A stretch of 64,000 bases of DNA from Pelagivirga sediminicola (GTDB lineage Bacteria; Pseudomonadota; Alphaproteobacteria; Rhodobacterales; Rhodobacteraceae), in contig NZ_QCYH01000008.1 in NCBI RefSeq assembly GCF_003072125.1, positions 105,109-169,108 of the forward strand, written 5' to 3'. The notes under the pieces are model-generated. The model ran no database searches, was not told where the DNA came from, and saw nothing but the letters and a program-made list of their open reading frames with translations. How positions within the stretch are numbered: the first letter of the stretch is position 1; each line of letters opens with the position of its first letter. Of the stretch, positions 18,239-28,016 are shown piece after piece. The position numbers were made by a program, and so were the translations under genes.

Positions 18239-18550
18239 CGTCCATTCTCCCCCAACGCGCAGCAATTGCTTCTGTGGAATATTTATTTAACCTTGAGAAT
18301 ATCGACAAAAGCAATCCCAAATCAAGACCAGCCTGCATGATTATGCATGATCATCAAGTCAATTTGATCGGCCGCCGCAAATGCCGCGATGCGGCATGGC
18401 TCACGGGGTCTTTCAGCGGTCCTGAAAAACCCCCGCCGCAAGCCCTCGCGATACCCCGGCGCGCCGCCGCGATCGCGCGCGGGCAGGCGATTGCCGCTGG
18501 GTGCGCGCGCATGCTAATGTCCGCTGAAAAAGCAGGGCAGACCGGCATAA
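18239..18550. promoter_or_regulatory. Divergent intergenic region upstream of tdm
   Basis: 312 bases without a gene between tdm (minus) and an unknown gene (plus); AT-rich near tdm. TGCATGAT occurs twice in direct orientation (18334-18341 and 18344-18351), ten bases apart, that is one helical turn, about 100 bases upstream of the tdm start. This is a candidate binding site for an activator or repressor. Confidence 0.4.
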
Positions 18551-19579
18551 ATGACCGCACTTAGCGAATACCAAAGGCTTGAGGCGTCCGGCCTGTGGCG
18601 CAGCACGCCCGGCGATCAGCGTTGCGAGGTGGTCGTATCCATCGGCGATGCCACGCTCGTCATCACCGACATGCGCGACCGCGCGCTGACCCATTGGTCG
18701 ATCCCCGCCGTCGTGCGGGCCAATCCCGGCCAGATCCCGGCGATCTATCACCCCGATGGCGACACCGGCGAGACGCTGGAGCTGGACGCGGGCGAGCGGC
18801 AGATGATCGACGCTATCGAAAAACTGCGCGCGGGCGTGGCGCGACTGCGGCCCCGGCCCGGACGTCTGCGGCTGATGATGATGCTGGGCTCGATGGCGGC
18901 GGCCGCGGCGCTGGCGGTGTTCTGGCTGCCGGGGGCGGTGCGCGATCACGCGCTGCGGGTGGTCCCGCCCGTCAAGCGCGCCCAGATCGGCGCGGCGCTG
19001 GAGGCGCAGATGCAATCGGTCACCGGCCCGCCCTGCCGCGCGCCCGCCGGCACCGCCGCGCTGACGCGGCTGGCCGAGCGGTTGCCGGCCAAGCGCGGCA
19101 CCGGCGCGCTGCGGGTGGTGCGCGGCGGCGTCCGCACCACCGCCACGCTGCCCGGCGGCACGATCCTGCTGCACCGATCACTGGTCGAGGATTTCGAGGA
19201 GCCCGACGTCGTGGCCGGATACATCGTGGCCGAGCGCGTGCGCGCGCGCGCCTATGACCCGCTGGGCCGGCTTCTGGATCATGCCGACCTGATCGCGGCG
19301 TTCCGCCTGCTGACCACGGGCGAGCCGGGACAGGAGGCACTGCGCAGCTATGCCGAATACCTGCTGACCGACGCGCCCGCCGCGCCGCTGGACGACGCCG
19401 CGCTGCTGTCGGGATTTCAGGCGTGGTCGGTGCGCAGCACGCCTTATGCCTATGCGCGCGACATCACCGGCGAGACGACGCTGGGCCTGATCGAGGCGGA
19501 CCCGTTCACCACCGAGGTTCCGCCCGCCCTGCTGAGCGACGGCGATTGGCTGCGCCTTCAGGGCATTTGCGGAAGCTAA
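18551..19579 (+). CDS. Membrane-anchored protein of unknown function with degenerate M48-like region
   Basis: 342 residues. A cytoplasmic N-terminal domain of about 105 residues (VVVSIGDATLVITDMRDRAL) is followed by one membrane segment around residues 113-133 (LMMMLGSMAAAAALAVFWLP). The C-terminal domain has LRVVRGGVRTTATLPGGTILLHRSLVED and VVAGYIVAERVRARAYDPLG, which line up with the strand-and-helix order of M48 metallopeptidases. The zinc-binding HExxH is replaced by AERVR, so it is unlikely to be a peptidase. Resemblance to M48 is my reading and not tested. Ends in a terminator shared with the convergent SPOR-domain gene. Confidence 0.7.
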   Translation: MTALSEYQRLEASGLWRSTPGDQRCEVVVSIGDATLVITDMRDRALTHWSIPAVVRANPGQIPAIYHPDGDTGETLELDAGERQMIDAIEKLRAGVARLRPRPGRLRLMMMLGSMAAAAALAVFWLPGAVRDHALRVVPPVKRAQIGAALEAQMQSVTGPPCRAPAGTAALTRLAERLPAKRGTGALRVVRGGVRTTATLPGGTILLHRSLVEDFEEPDVVAGYIVAERVRARAYDPLGRLLDHADLIAAFRLLTTGEPGQEALRSYAEYLLTDAPAAPLDDAALLSGFQAWSVRSTPYAYARDITGETTLGLIEADPFTTEVPPALLSDGDWLRLQGICGS

Positions 19580-19601
19580 GCCGCCTGCCCCGGAAAATGC
19601 A

Positions 19602-19634
19602 AAAGGCCGGGGCCATCGCGGCTCCGGCCTTTCC
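19602..19634. terminator. Bidirectional terminator
   Basis: Inverted repeat around GGCCGG (19605-19610) and CCGGCC (19624-19629), extended inward by further pairs, flanked by A's on the left and T's on the right. It lies between the convergent genes ending at 19579 and 19664. Confidence 0.75.
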
Positions 19635-19663
19635 TCTTTGTATCGGCCATGTTCGTGCGGGCG

Positions 19664-21061
19664 TCAGCGCAGGGTGGCATTGCCAAATCCGGCGCGCCGG
19701 GTTTGCGACAGCGCCGCGTCCAGCGCGCTTTGCGTGTTGTAGGGGCCGCTCAAAACCAGCGTATAGGTCGCGCCGCTCTTGCTCATCCGGCCCAGACGCG
19801 CGGGCAGGCCCGCACCGGCAAGGCGCTGCGCGGCCTGCTGCGCCTGTGCGCGGCTGGCATAGACACCGGCCTGAACATAGCTGTGGCTTGCCGCCTGCGC
19901 CTTCGGCGCGGCTGAAGGCTGGCGCGACTTGCTCGACACATAGACGGTGCGGCCTGTCGCCCCCTGCCCCGCTGCGGCATTGCTGCGCGCCGACTGCGCC
20001 GCGCGCTGCTCCTCATAGCTTGTGTAGGGATAGACCAGACCGGGATATTGCGCGGTCACCTCGCGCCCCGTGTCGGTCAGGATCAGGCGGCGCGGCACGG
20101 TATTTGTCCACATCCGGGCCATCGCGGCCTTGCCTGCCAAGGTCTGGTGCGCGCGATGCGGATTCAGGCGCCCGTCCATCCAGACACGCTTGTACCCGTG
20201 GGGGATGCTCACGCCCTGCACCGCGTTCACCCGCGCGCGCACCACATGGCGCGGCGCGATGCGCGTTGTATAGGGATCCACGATGCGCGTCCGCGGTGCG
20301 ACCGCAGTGGCGCGCGGAACAAAGACCGGCACGCCCGACACGGTATACCCCGTTCCGCGATAGAGCGGCGGGGTGTGGACGGGGGGCGAGCGCATGATTT
20401 CATATCGCACCGGCGCGGGCCGGGGTGCAGGCGCCGCCGCGCGCGGCGCAACGCGGACCGCCCTGGTGCCCGGCACGCGTGTCACATGCGCCTCGGCCTG
20501 CGGGCCGCAGCGCACCGGGTAACCGGGGCCGGGCGACGTCATGTAGCGCGACGATTGCACGCTGGCAGTCGAACAGGCAGGCGTGCGCACGCGGCGCACC
20601 TGCACCGGGGTTACCGAGGGCTGGGGCGGGGCGACTCTCACGGGCGTGCGGGGCGCCTGAACCGGAACCGGAACCGGCGCGGCGGTCGCCGCAGGCGCCG
20701 GAGTTGCGCGCACAGTGCGCTTGGCCGCGGGTTTTGGCGCCGGGGCGGCGATCACCGCCTGCGGCTTGGGCTGCACCTTGGGCGCAGGCGCAGGTTCGGG
20801 CGCGCGTGCGGTCGGCAGCGATGGCTGCTGTCCGCACAATGTCTGGCGCGCGCGCGTGACGCGCGGCACCCACGTCACGTTGCCGTCGATGCCGGCACGC
20901 ACAAAGACGCAGCCCTTGCTGTCGACATACTGGCGCCCGGTATAGGAACTTGGCGGAAATTCGGCTGGCTCACCGCTGTCACGCAAGGATTTGGCCTGCG
21001 CAACCCCCAGGCCGCAGGTCGCGGCAATAACCGCCAACGCGATAACTCGTGTAACTTTCAT
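19664..21061 (-). CDS. Secreted SPOR-domain protein with long Pro/Ala-rich linker
   Basis: 465 residues. Signal peptide [23 protein letters not shown], a small N-terminal domain with two Cys ([16 protein letters not shown]), then a long low-complexity region rich in Ala, Pro, Val and Arg (roughly 90-330). The C-terminal ~70 residues ([21 protein letters not shown] to the end) form a SPOR domain, which binds denuded septal peptidoglycan. A role at the envelope or division site is likely. The ATG at 21061 follows TGGGGGC; an upstream start would add 12 residues before the signal peptide. High local GC of the linker is due to the repeats. Confidence 0.8.
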   Translation of the reverse strand: MKVTRVIALAVIAATCGLGVAQAKSLRDSGEPAEFPPSSYTGRQYVDSKGCVFVRAGIDGNVTWVPRVTRARQTLCGQQPSLPTARAPEPAPAPKVQPKPQAVIAAPAPKPAAKRTVRATPAPAATAAPVPVPVQAPRTPVRVAPPQPSVTPVQVRRVRTPACSTASVQSSRYMTSPGPGYPVRCGPQAEAHVTRVPGTRAVRVAPRAAAPAPRPAPVRYEIMRSPPVHTPPLYRGTGYTVSGVPVFVPRATAVAPRTRIVDPYTTRIAPRHVVRARVNAVQGVSIPHGYKRVWMDGRLNPHRAHQTLAGKAAMARMWTNTVPRRLILTDTGREVTAQYPGLVYPYTSYEEQRAAQSARSNAAAGQGATGRTVYVSSKSRQPSAAPKAQAASHSYVQAGVYASRAQAQQAAQRLAGAGLPARLGRMSKSGATYTLVLSGPYNTQSALDAALSQTRRAGFGNATLR

Positions 21062-21138
21062 AATGCCCCCACAATATGTGGGAATATTCTGCCTCAATTC
21101 TCGCGCCTAGTAAACAGGCAAGCCGCAACCGGGCTGCC

Positions 21139-21771
21139 CTATTTCGTGCCGAACATCCGATCCCCGGCATCGCCCAGACCGGGCAGGATATAGCCCTTTT
21201 CGTCCAGCGCATCATCCAGCGACGCGGTGACGACCGGCACATCGGGATGCGCCTCCTTCATGCGCGCGACGCCTTCGGGCGCGGCCAGCAGGCACAGGAA
21301 ACGGATATCCCTGGCGCCGGCCTGCTTCAGCAGATCGACGGCGGCGGCCGAGGAATTGCCGGTGGCCAGCATCGGATCGACGACGATCACCAGCCGCTGG
21401 TCCAGCTGGTCAGGCACCTTGAAATAATACTGCACCGGCTTCAGCGTCTCCTCGTCGCGGTAGAGCCCGACAAAGCCCACCCGCGCCGAGGGGATCAGCT
21501 CCAGCATGCCGTCCAGCAGCCCGTTCCCGGCGCGCAGGATCGAGATCAGCGCCAGCTTGCGCCCCTCCACGACGGGCGCATCCATCGTCTGCATCGGCGT
21601 CTGGATCTTGCGGGTCGTCATCGGCAGCTCATACGTGACCTCATAGGCCAGAAGCTGCGAGATTTCGCGCAACAACTGCCGGAAAACGGCGGTCGACGTG
21701 TCCTTCTCGCGCATCAGCGTCAGCTTGTGCTGAACCAGCGGGTGTTTGACGATCGTGAGATGCTCTTGCAT
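21139..21771 (-). CDS. upp: Uracil phosphoribosyltransferase
   Basis: 210 residues, the usual UPRT length. It converts uracil and PRPP to UMP in pyrimidine salvage. The PRPP-binding segment [19 protein letters not shown] is around residue 130 and the C-terminal uracil-binding region [17 protein letters not shown] ends the protein; [19 protein letters not shown] is also typical. The ATG at 21771 follows GGAAGGATACC. It is a single gene between the SPOR-domain gene and divergent maeB. Confidence 0.96.
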   Translation of the reverse strand: MQEHLTIVKHPLVQHKLTLMREKDTSTAVFRQLLREISQLLAYEVTYELPMTTRKIQTPMQTMDAPVVEGRKLALISILRAGNGLLDGMLELIPSARVGFVGLYRDEETLKPVQYYFKVPDQLDQRLVIVVDPMLATGNSSAAAVDLLKQAGARDIRFLCLLAAPEGVARMKEAHPDVPVVTASLDDALDEKGYILPGLGDAGDRMFGTK

Positions 21772-21961
21772 GAGGTATCCTTCCGGCGTGTGGCGCTGGG
21801 GTCTTTTATCCGGATGGCGGCGCAAAGGGCAATGGGCGCCGCCGCGCCCGAACACGCCCCGCCATTCCCGATTGCACCTTTTTGCGCAAACATGCATCCT
21901 CGCACGGGGTTTCCGCAAATTGGTTTAACGCTGAACCAACACACCAAAAAGGAGCGGCCGG

Positions 21962-24238
21962 ATGAGCGACACAGGCGATACGCTGCGACAGGCGGCGCTG
22001 AACTACCACGAGTTTCCCAAGCCTGGAAAACTGGAAGTCCGCGCGACCAAGCCGCTCGCCAATGGCCGCGACCTTGCGCGCGCCTACTCGCCCGGCGTTG
22101 CCGAAGCCTGCCTTGAGATCCAGAGCGATCCGGCAAATGCCAGCCGCTATACCAGCCGCGGCAATCTGGTGGCGGTCGTGACCAACGGCACCGCCGTTCT
22201 GGGCCTTGGCAATATCGGCGCGCTGGCCTCCAAGCCGGTGATGGAGGGCAAGGCCGTCCTGTTTAAGAAATTCGCCGATATCGACTGTTTCGACCTGGAA
22301 CTGGACGAATCCGACCCGGTCAAGCTGGCCGAGATCGTCTGCGCCCTGGGGCCGACCTTCGGCGCGATCAACCTCGAAGATATCAAGGCCCCCGACTGTT
22401 TCATCGTCGAAAAGATCTGCCGCGAGCGGATGGATATCCCCGTATTCCACGACGATCAGCACGGCACCGCCATCGTCGTCGGCGCCGCCGCCACCAATGC
22501 GCTGCACGTCGCCAAGAAGCGTTGGGAGGATATCAAGGTCGTCTCGACGGGCGGCGGCGCGGCGGGCATCGCGTGCCTCAACATGCTGGTCAAGCTTGGC
22601 GTGCGGCGCAGCAATATCTGGCTGTGCGATATCAACGGGCTGGTTTACGAGGGCCGGGCCGAGGACATGAACCCGCAAAAGGCGGAATTCGCGCAAAAGA
22701 CCGATCTGCGCACGCTGGATGACGTGATCGGCGGCGCGGATCTCTTTCTTGGCCTGTCGGGCCCCGGTGCGCTGACGGTCGATCAGGTCAGGCGGATGGC
22801 GGCGCGGCCCATCATCTTTGCGCTGGCCAATCCGACGCCCGAGATCATGCCCGACCTTGCGCGCGAGGCTGTGCCGGACGCCATCATCGCGACGGGGCGC
22901 AGCGATTTTCCCAATCAGGTCAACAACGTGCTGTGTTTCCCTTTCATCTTTCGCGGGGCGCTCGATGTGGGCGCGACGCAGATCAACGACGCCATGCAGA
23001 TCGCCTGCGTCGACGGCATCGCCGCGCTGGCCCGCGCCACCACCTCGGCCGAGGCGGCCGCGGCCTATCAGGGCGAGCCGATGAATTTCGGCGCCGACTA
23101 CCTGATCCCGAAGCCCTTTGATCCGCGACTGTCGGGCATCGTCTCGACCGCTGTGGCGCGCGCCGCGATGGAAAGCGGCGTCGCCACGCGGCCGATCGAG
23201 AACCTGGACATCTACAAGGCGAAACTGGACGCCTCGGTGTTCAAATCCGCGCTGTTGATGCGCCCCGTCTTCGAGGCGTCCAAGAAGGACGCGCGCCGCA
23301 TCGTCTTTGCCGAGGGCGAGGACGAGCGCGTGCTTCGCGCCGCGCAGGCCGTGCTGGAGGAGACCAGCGAACAGCCCATCCTGATCGGCCGCCCCTCGGT
23401 GATCGAGGCGCGCTGCGAACGGCTGGGTCTCAATATCCGGCCAGGGCGCGATTTCCGGCTGGTCAACCCCGAGGATGATCCGCGCTATCGCGACTATTGG
23501 GGCAGCTATCACGAGATCATGAAGCGGCGCGGCGTGACGCCGGATCTGGCCAAGGCGGTGATGCGCACCAACACCACCGCGATCGGCGCCGTCATGGTCC
23601 ATCGCGGCGAGGCCGACAGCATGCTGTGCGGCACATTCGGCGAATACCGCTGGCATCTGAGATATGTCAAACGGGTGCTGGCCGACGCCGATCACCACCC
23701 CCATGGCGCCCTGTCGATGATGATCCTTGAGGATGGCCCGCTTTTCATCGGCGACACGCATGTGCGCGTCTTCCCCACGCCCGAGGATCTGGCCGAGACC
23801 GCCATCGGCGCCGCCCGCCACGTGCGCCGCTTCGGGATCGAGCCCAAGGTGGCCTTCTGCTCGCAATCCAATTTCGGGAACCAGGGCGAGGATTCGGGCA
23901 AGCGCCTGCGCGCCGCCATCGCCCTGCTGGACGCCAAGCCGCGCGATTTCTGCTATGAGGGCGAGATGAACATCGACGCCGCGCTGGACGAGGAGCTGCG
24001 CGCGCGCCTGCTGCCCGACAACCGGATGGAGGGGGCGGCGAACGTGCTGATCTTCTCCAATGTCGATGCGGCATCGGGCGTGCGCAACATCCTGAAAATG
24101 AAGGGCGGCGGGCTGGAGGTGGGGCCGATCCTGATGGGCATGGGCAACCGCGCGCATATCGTGTCACCCTCGATCACGCCGCGGGGCCTTTTGAACATGG
24201 CCGCCATCGCCGGCACGCCGGTTGCCCATTATGGCTGA
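21962..24238 (+). CDS. maeB: NADP-type malic enzyme with C-terminal phosphotransacetylase-like domain
   Basis: 758-residue fusion. Residues 1-430 are the malic enzyme: [26 protein letters not shown] and the nucleotide site [16 protein letters not shown]. The rest is a phosphate acetyl/butyryltransferase-like domain ([37 protein letters not shown]), which in this family is regulatory and not always catalytic. It decarboxylates malate to pyruvate, making NADPH. Ribosome site AAAAAGGAGCGG upstream. Its stop overlaps a small membrane protein gene by eight bases. Confidence 0.95.
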   Translation: MSDTGDTLRQAALNYHEFPKPGKLEVRATKPLANGRDLARAYSPGVAEACLEIQSDPANASRYTSRGNLVAVVTNGTAVLGLGNIGALASKPVMEGKAVLFKKFADIDCFDLELDESDPVKLAEIVCALGPTFGAINLEDIKAPDCFIVEKICRERMDIPVFHDDQHGTAIVVGAAATNALHVAKKRWEDIKVVSTGGGAAGIACLNMLVKLGVRRSNIWLCDINGLVYEGRAEDMNPQKAEFAQKTDLRTLDDVIGGADLFLGLSGPGALTVDQVRRMAARPIIFALANPTPEIMPDLAREAVPDAIIATGRSDFPNQVNNVLCFPFIFRGALDVGATQINDAMQIACVDGIAALARATTSAEAAAAYQGEPMNFGADYLIPKPFDPRLSGIVSTAVARAAMESGVATRPIENLDIYKAKLDASVFKSALLMRPVFEASKKDARRIVFAEGEDERVLRAAQAVLEETSEQPILIGRPSVIEARCERLGLNIRPGRDFRLVNPEDDPRYRDYWGSYHEIMKRRGVTPDLAKAVMRTNTTAIGAVMVHRGEADSMLCGTFGEYRWHLRYVKRVLADADHHPHGALSMMILEDGPLFIGDTHVRVFPTPEDLAETAIGAARHVRRFGIEPKVAFCSQSNFGNQGEDSGKRLRAAIALLDAKPRDFCYEGEMNIDAALDEELRARLLPDNRMEGAANVLIFSNVDAASGVRNILKMKGGGLEVGPILMGMGNRAHIVSPSITPRGLLNMAAIAGTPVAHYG

Positions 24239-24620
24239 GCGCACCAATCGCTGGGGGTTCTGGGCCCGGATCGACGACCGCACCAGCGCGATGGACGCCG
24301 TGCGCATGTCGGGCTTGCCGGTGTTCCTGATCGGGCTGACCTTGATGATCAGCGGGGCCGTCATATTGATGGATCCCGTCGGCGCGTCGGGCAACGGATG
24401 GTCGCTCTTGGCCCTGTCGGTCCCGTTCGTCGCGCTCGGCCTCGCGCTGCGTGGCGGTGCCGCCGCACTTGCCCCGCTGGCCTCTGCCGTCTTCATCGTC
24501 ATGGTCGCGATCGAGGCGTGGCTGGCGCCATCCTGGGGCCTGCTGGTGCGGCTCCTGATCGGGCTGGTCGCCATCTCGGGGCTGCGCGGATGGTGGTGGC
24601 TGCGCAAGCATCCGGCCTGA
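24231..24620 (+). CDS. Small membrane protein of unknown function
   Basis: 129 residues with four hydrophobic segments (roughly 27-47, 57-75, 80-98 and 101-118) and a positively charged Trp-rich C-terminus (GLRGWWWLRKHPA). The ATG at 24231 overlaps the end of maeB by eight bases, which suggests translational coupling. No family was recognised. Its role is probably unrelated to malate metabolism except through shared transcription. Confidence 0.65.
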   Translation: MAERTNRWGFWARIDDRTSAMDAVRMSGLPVFLIGLTLMISGAVILMDPVGASGNGWSLLALSVPFVALGLALRGGAAALAPLASAVFIVMVAIEAWLAPSWGLLVRLLIGLVAISGLRGWWWLRKHPA

Positions 24621-24694
24621 CGCGCAATTGCGGACATGACTTCGCCGCCCCGTTTCGGGGGCGGCGTCGGTTCCGGCATCACTGCCGGTTCGGC

Positions 24695-24826
24695 TTACTT
24701 GGACTTCGACTTGTCAGCGTCGGTCTGTCCGGGCTTCTGATCGCCGCCCTGACCCGGTTTCTGATCGGCCGTCTGGCCGGGCTTCGCGCCGGGAATTTTC
24801 GAGTCTGATTGTTTGTCGTTCGACAT
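24695..24826 (-). CDS. 43-residue hydrophilic protein with PGQ repeats
   Basis: Short gene from an ATG at 24826 (preceded by GAGAG) to a TAA at 24695. It reads MSNDKQSDSKIPGAK, then three related units ending PGQ (KPGQTADQ, KPGQGGDQ, KPGQTDAD) and a Lys/Ser tail. It is highly charged, without hydrophobic segments, and probably disordered. The repeat pattern and ribosome site support a real small protein; function unknown. It is convergent with the preceding membrane protein gene. Confidence 0.55.
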   Translation of the reverse strand: MSNDKQSDSKIPGAKPGQTADQKPGQGGDQKPGQTDADKSKSK

Positions 24827-25132
24827 GTTGAACTCTCAATCTATGTGGCTTGGCATGATGCCGCGCCTCCACTCGATATCGTGCGCCGATCCTGAAATAT
24901 AAGGGCGCCGCGCGATTTGGGCTGCAACCCGGGCGCGCAATGGGCGAAGACGCGCCGCATTCCGTGCAATCAGGCGACAAGCGGCCTGCGGCGCCGCCGC
25001 GGCGCGGCACCGGGGGAACAAAGGCATCCTGCGGCGCGTTATCACATGCCTGCATGCCGAACCCCACGCATCGCGTCTTGCCCCTACTGCCACCTCGGCT
25101 TTACAACAGAAGGTGGCAGTAGGGAGGCTTAC
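24827..25132 (+). promoter_or_regulatory. prpE leader region with 13-base-pair hairpin at the ribosome site
   Basis: 306 bases without a gene. The last part holds a perfect 13-base inverted repeat, CCTACTGCCACCT (25083-25095) and AGGTGGCAGTAGG (25111-25123), with a 15-base loop. The right arm ends inside the AGGGAGG ribosome site (25121-25127) of prpE. In RNA it could hide part of the ribosome site; in DNA it could be an operator. There is no T-run, so it is not a simple terminator. Confidence 0.55.
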
Positions 25133-27022
25133 ATGGGCTACACGGACATTTACCAAAGCTGGAAATCGGACCCGGAGGCCTATTGGCTGAAACAGGCCGA
25201 GGCCATCGACTGGGTCGAGGCACCGACAAAGGCGCTCTTTGATCGGGGCGATGACATCTATGAATGGTTCGCCGATGCCAAGGTGAATACCTGCTACAAC
25301 GCCGTCGACCGCCATGTCGAGGCCGGACGCGGCGCGCAGGCCGCGATCATCCACGACAGCCCGGTCACGGGCATCAAGCAGCGCATCACCTTTTCGGATC
25401 TTCAGGCCCGCGTCTCCAGCCTTGCCGGCGCGCTGCGCGCCAAGGGTGTAGAGAAGGGCGACCGCGTCATCATCTACATGCCCATGATCCCCGAGGCGCT
25501 GGAGGCGATGCTGGCCTGCACGCGGATCGGCGCGATCCATTCGGTCGTCTTCGGCGGATTTTCCGCCAGCGAACTGGCCGTGCGCATCGACGATTGCACC
25601 CCCAAGGCGATCATCGCCGCCTCCTGCGGGATCGAGCCGAACCGCATCGTCCAGTACAAGCCCCTGCTGGACGGCGCCATCGAACAGGCCACCCACAAGC
25701 CCGATTTCTGCGTCATCTTTCAGCGCGAACAGGAAGTGGCCAAGCTGGTGGAGGGCCGCGACGTCAGCTGGTACGCCTTCCAATACGGTGTCGAGCCTGC
25801 CGAATGCGTCCCGGTCGAGGGCAACCATCCGGCCTATATCCTCTATACCTCCGGCACCACCGGCGCGCCCAAGGGCGTGATCCGCTCCACCGCCGGTCAC
25901 CTCGTGTCGCTCAACTGGACGATGAAGAATATCTACAACGTCGATCCGGGCGATGTGTTCTGGGCGGCCTCCGATGTCGGCTGGGTCGTCGGCCACAGTT
26001 ATATCTGCTACGCCCCGCTGATCCACGGCAACACCACCGTCGTGTTCGAGGGCAAGCCGGTGGGCAACCCCGACGCCGGCACGTTCTGGCGCGTCATCGC
26101 CGAACATGACGTGCGCAGCTTCTTCACCGCGCCCACCGCCATCCGCGCGGTCAAGCGCGAGGACCCGGACGGCGAGCTGCTCAAGAAATACGATCTGTCG
26201 CGCCTGCGCGCGCTCTACCTCGCGGGCGAGCGGGCGGACCCCGACACGATCCACTGGGCACAGAAGATGCTGGACAAGCCCGTATATGACCATTGGTGGC
26301 AGACCGAAACCGGCTTTGCCATCGTCGCCAACCCCGTGGGGATCGAGGCGCTTCCGGTCAAGGTCGGCTCGCCCACGCTGCCGATGCCGGGCTATGACAT
26401 CCAGATCCTCGGCGAGGACGGCCACCCCAAGCCCAAGGGCGAGCTGGGCGCCATCGCGATCAAGCTGCCCCTGCCCCCCGGCACCCTGCCCGGCCTCTGG
26501 AACGCCGAAGGGCGGTTCCGCAAATCCTATCTCGACACCTTCCCCGGCTATTACGAGACCGGCGATGCCGGCATGATCGACGAGGACGGATACCTTTATA
26601 TCATGGCGCGCACCGATGACGTGATCAACGTCGCGGGCCACCGCCTCAGCACCGGCCTGATGGAGGAGGTGCTGGCCTCCCATCCCGATGTCGCCGAATG
26701 TGCGGTCCTTGGCGCCAAGGACGATCTGAAAGGCCAGGTGCCCATCGGCTTCGTCTGCCTGACCAAGGGCGTCGACCGCCCGGCCGAGGAGATCACGCGC
26801 GAATGCGTCGCCCTCGTGCGCGACCGCATCGGCCCCGTCGCCGCCTTCAAGCTCGCGGTCGTGGTGGACCGCCTGCCGAAAACCCGCTCGGGCAAGATTC
26901 TGCGCCGCACCATGGCCAGCATCGCCGATGGCGAGGAATACAAGATGCCCGCCACGATCGACGACCCCGCCGTTTTGGACGAAATCGCGGCGGCTCTCAA
27001 AACCATCGGCTACCCGAAATAA
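25133..27022 (+). CDS. prpE: Propionyl-CoA synthetase
   Basis: 629 residues, the normal PrpE length. It activates propionate to propionyl-CoA by an adenylate. The ACS N-terminal segment (YQSWKSDPEAYWLKQAEAID), the AMP-binding P-loop YILYTSGTTGAPKGV, WWQTETG, YETGDAGMIDEDGYLYIMAR and the acylation-site lysine in LPKTRSGKILRR are all present. Choice over acetyl-CoA synthetase rests on the overall match to PrpE and its short N-terminus. The ATG at 25133 follows AGGGAGG. A hairpin precedes it and a terminator-like repeat follows. Confidence 0.9.
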   Translation: MGYTDIYQSWKSDPEAYWLKQAEAIDWVEAPTKALFDRGDDIYEWFADAKVNTCYNAVDRHVEAGRGAQAAIIHDSPVTGIKQRITFSDLQARVSSLAGALRAKGVEKGDRVIIYMPMIPEALEAMLACTRIGAIHSVVFGGFSASELAVRIDDCTPKAIIAASCGIEPNRIVQYKPLLDGAIEQATHKPDFCVIFQREQEVAKLVEGRDVSWYAFQYGVEPAECVPVEGNHPAYILYTSGTTGAPKGVIRSTAGHLVSLNWTMKNIYNVDPGDVFWAASDVGWVVGHSYICYAPLIHGNTTVVFEGKPVGNPDAGTFWRVIAEHDVRSFFTAPTAIRAVKREDPDGELLKKYDLSRLRALYLAGERADPDTIHWAQKMLDKPVYDHWWQTETGFAIVANPVGIEALPVKVGSPTLPMPGYDIQILGEDGHPKPKGELGAIAIKLPLPPGTLPGLWNAEGRFRKSYLDTFPGYYETGDAGMIDEDGYLYIMARTDDVINVAGHRLSTGLMEEVLASHPDVAECAVLGAKDDLKGQVPIGFVCLTKGVDRPAEEITRECVALVRDRIGPVAAFKLAVVVDRLPKTRSGKILRRTMASIADGEEYKMPATIDDPAVLDEIAAALKTIGYPK

Positions 27023-27026
27023 CGCA

Positions 27027-27053
27027 AAGGGCGCCGCCCCGGACGCGGCGCCC
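27027..27053. terminator. Terminator-like hairpin after prpE
   Basis: Arms GGGCGCCGC (27029-27037) and GCGGCGCCC (27045-27053), perfect 9-base-pair stem with seven-base loop, five bases after the prpE stop. It lacks a strong T-run on the plus strand, so efficiency is uncertain. Confidence 0.6.
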
Positions 27054-27112
27054 CTGCTTCATCTTGGCAAAAATATCCTCGCCGAAGGCGCCGGAAAATT
27101 CGCAGAATTTTC

Positions 27113-27937
27113 TCAGACCCGCGCGAAATCCACGTCGTTCATCAGGCTGGGGATGCGCCCCTCGGTCTGGCCGATCATGTCCAGATCGATGCGCGCCGCC
27201 ACCACGCCCGGTCCCTCGCCGCCATCGGCCAGCACCTCGCCCCATGGATCTATGATCAGCGAATGGCCATAAGTCGCGCCGCCGCCCGGCACCGGCCCGG
27301 TCATCGCCGCCGAGACGACAAAGCGTGTCGTCTCGATCGCGCGGGCACGGTTCAGCACATGCCAATGCGCCGCGCCCGTCTTGGCGGTGAAGGCCGCGGG
27401 GCAGGCCAGTATCTCGGCCCCGCCCTGCGCCAAGGCGCGAAAAAGATGCGCAAAGCGCAGATCATAGCAGATCGTATGCCCGACGCGCGCCAGCGGCGTG
27501 TCGTGGATCACCGCACAGCTCCCCGGATCGACGCGGTCGCTCTCGCGATAGACCTCGTCTGCCGAAAGCTGGATGTCGAACAGGTGGATCTTGTCGTAAT
27601 GCCCCGCGATCTCGCCCTCGGGCGTCAGCATGAAACCGCGGTTGATGATCCGCCCGTCCGGCCCGTCCACGGCGATGGAGCCAAGGTTGATCCACACGCC
27701 ATTTTGTGCCGCAATCTCCTGCATCCGCTTCAGAAACGGGTGATCCTCCTGAGGCGCCGAGGGCGGCGCGACGGCGGCCCCGTCTGAGCGCAGGCCGCCG
27801 CAATATTCGGGCAGGAACAGCATCTGCGTGCCGCCTGCCACCGCCTTTTCGACGAGCGGCAAGGCGTTGTCCAGCGCGGCGTCCATTTCGGGCATGGGCC
27901 GCAATTGCAGACACGCGATATCGAGGGGGCGGGACAT
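27113..27937 (-). CDS. Carbon-nitrogen hydrolase (nitrilase superfamily)
   Basis: 274 residues. The catalytic triad of the nitrilase fold is visible: Glu in FLPEYCGG (around 43), Lys in HYDKIHLFDI (around 115) and Cys in TICYDLRF (around 154). Overall it resembles the Nit1/Nit2 branch (omega-amidase or deaminated-glutathione amidase), which repairs amide metabolites in the cytoplasm. The exact substrate is not readable. The stop is convergent with prpE; the gene starts 80 bases upstream of the decarboxylase gene end. Confidence 0.85.
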   Translation of the reverse strand: MSRPLDIACLQLRPMPEMDAALDNALPLVEKAVAGGTQMLFLPEYCGGLRSDGAAVAPPSAPQEDHPFLKRMQEIAAQNGVWINLGSIAVDGPDGRIINRGFMLTPEGEIAGHYDKIHLFDIQLSADEVYRESDRVDPGSCAVIHDTPLARVGHTICYDLRFAHLFRALAQGGAEILACPAAFTAKTGAAHWHVLNRARAIETTRFVVSAAMTGPVPGGGATYGHSLIIDPWGEVLADGGEGPGVVAARIDLDMIGQTEGRIPSLMNDVDFARV

Positions 27938-28016
27938 GGCAAGGCTCCTGCTATGACAACAGGCGCAGCCTAGTCCCGCGCCGCCGCCGGATGCAAGGCG
28001 GCGGCGCGGAAAACCG

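Noticed and set aside
21806..24157. Long open frame antisense to maeB
   Set aside because: Same artefact; the sense strand encodes an unmistakable malic enzyme.
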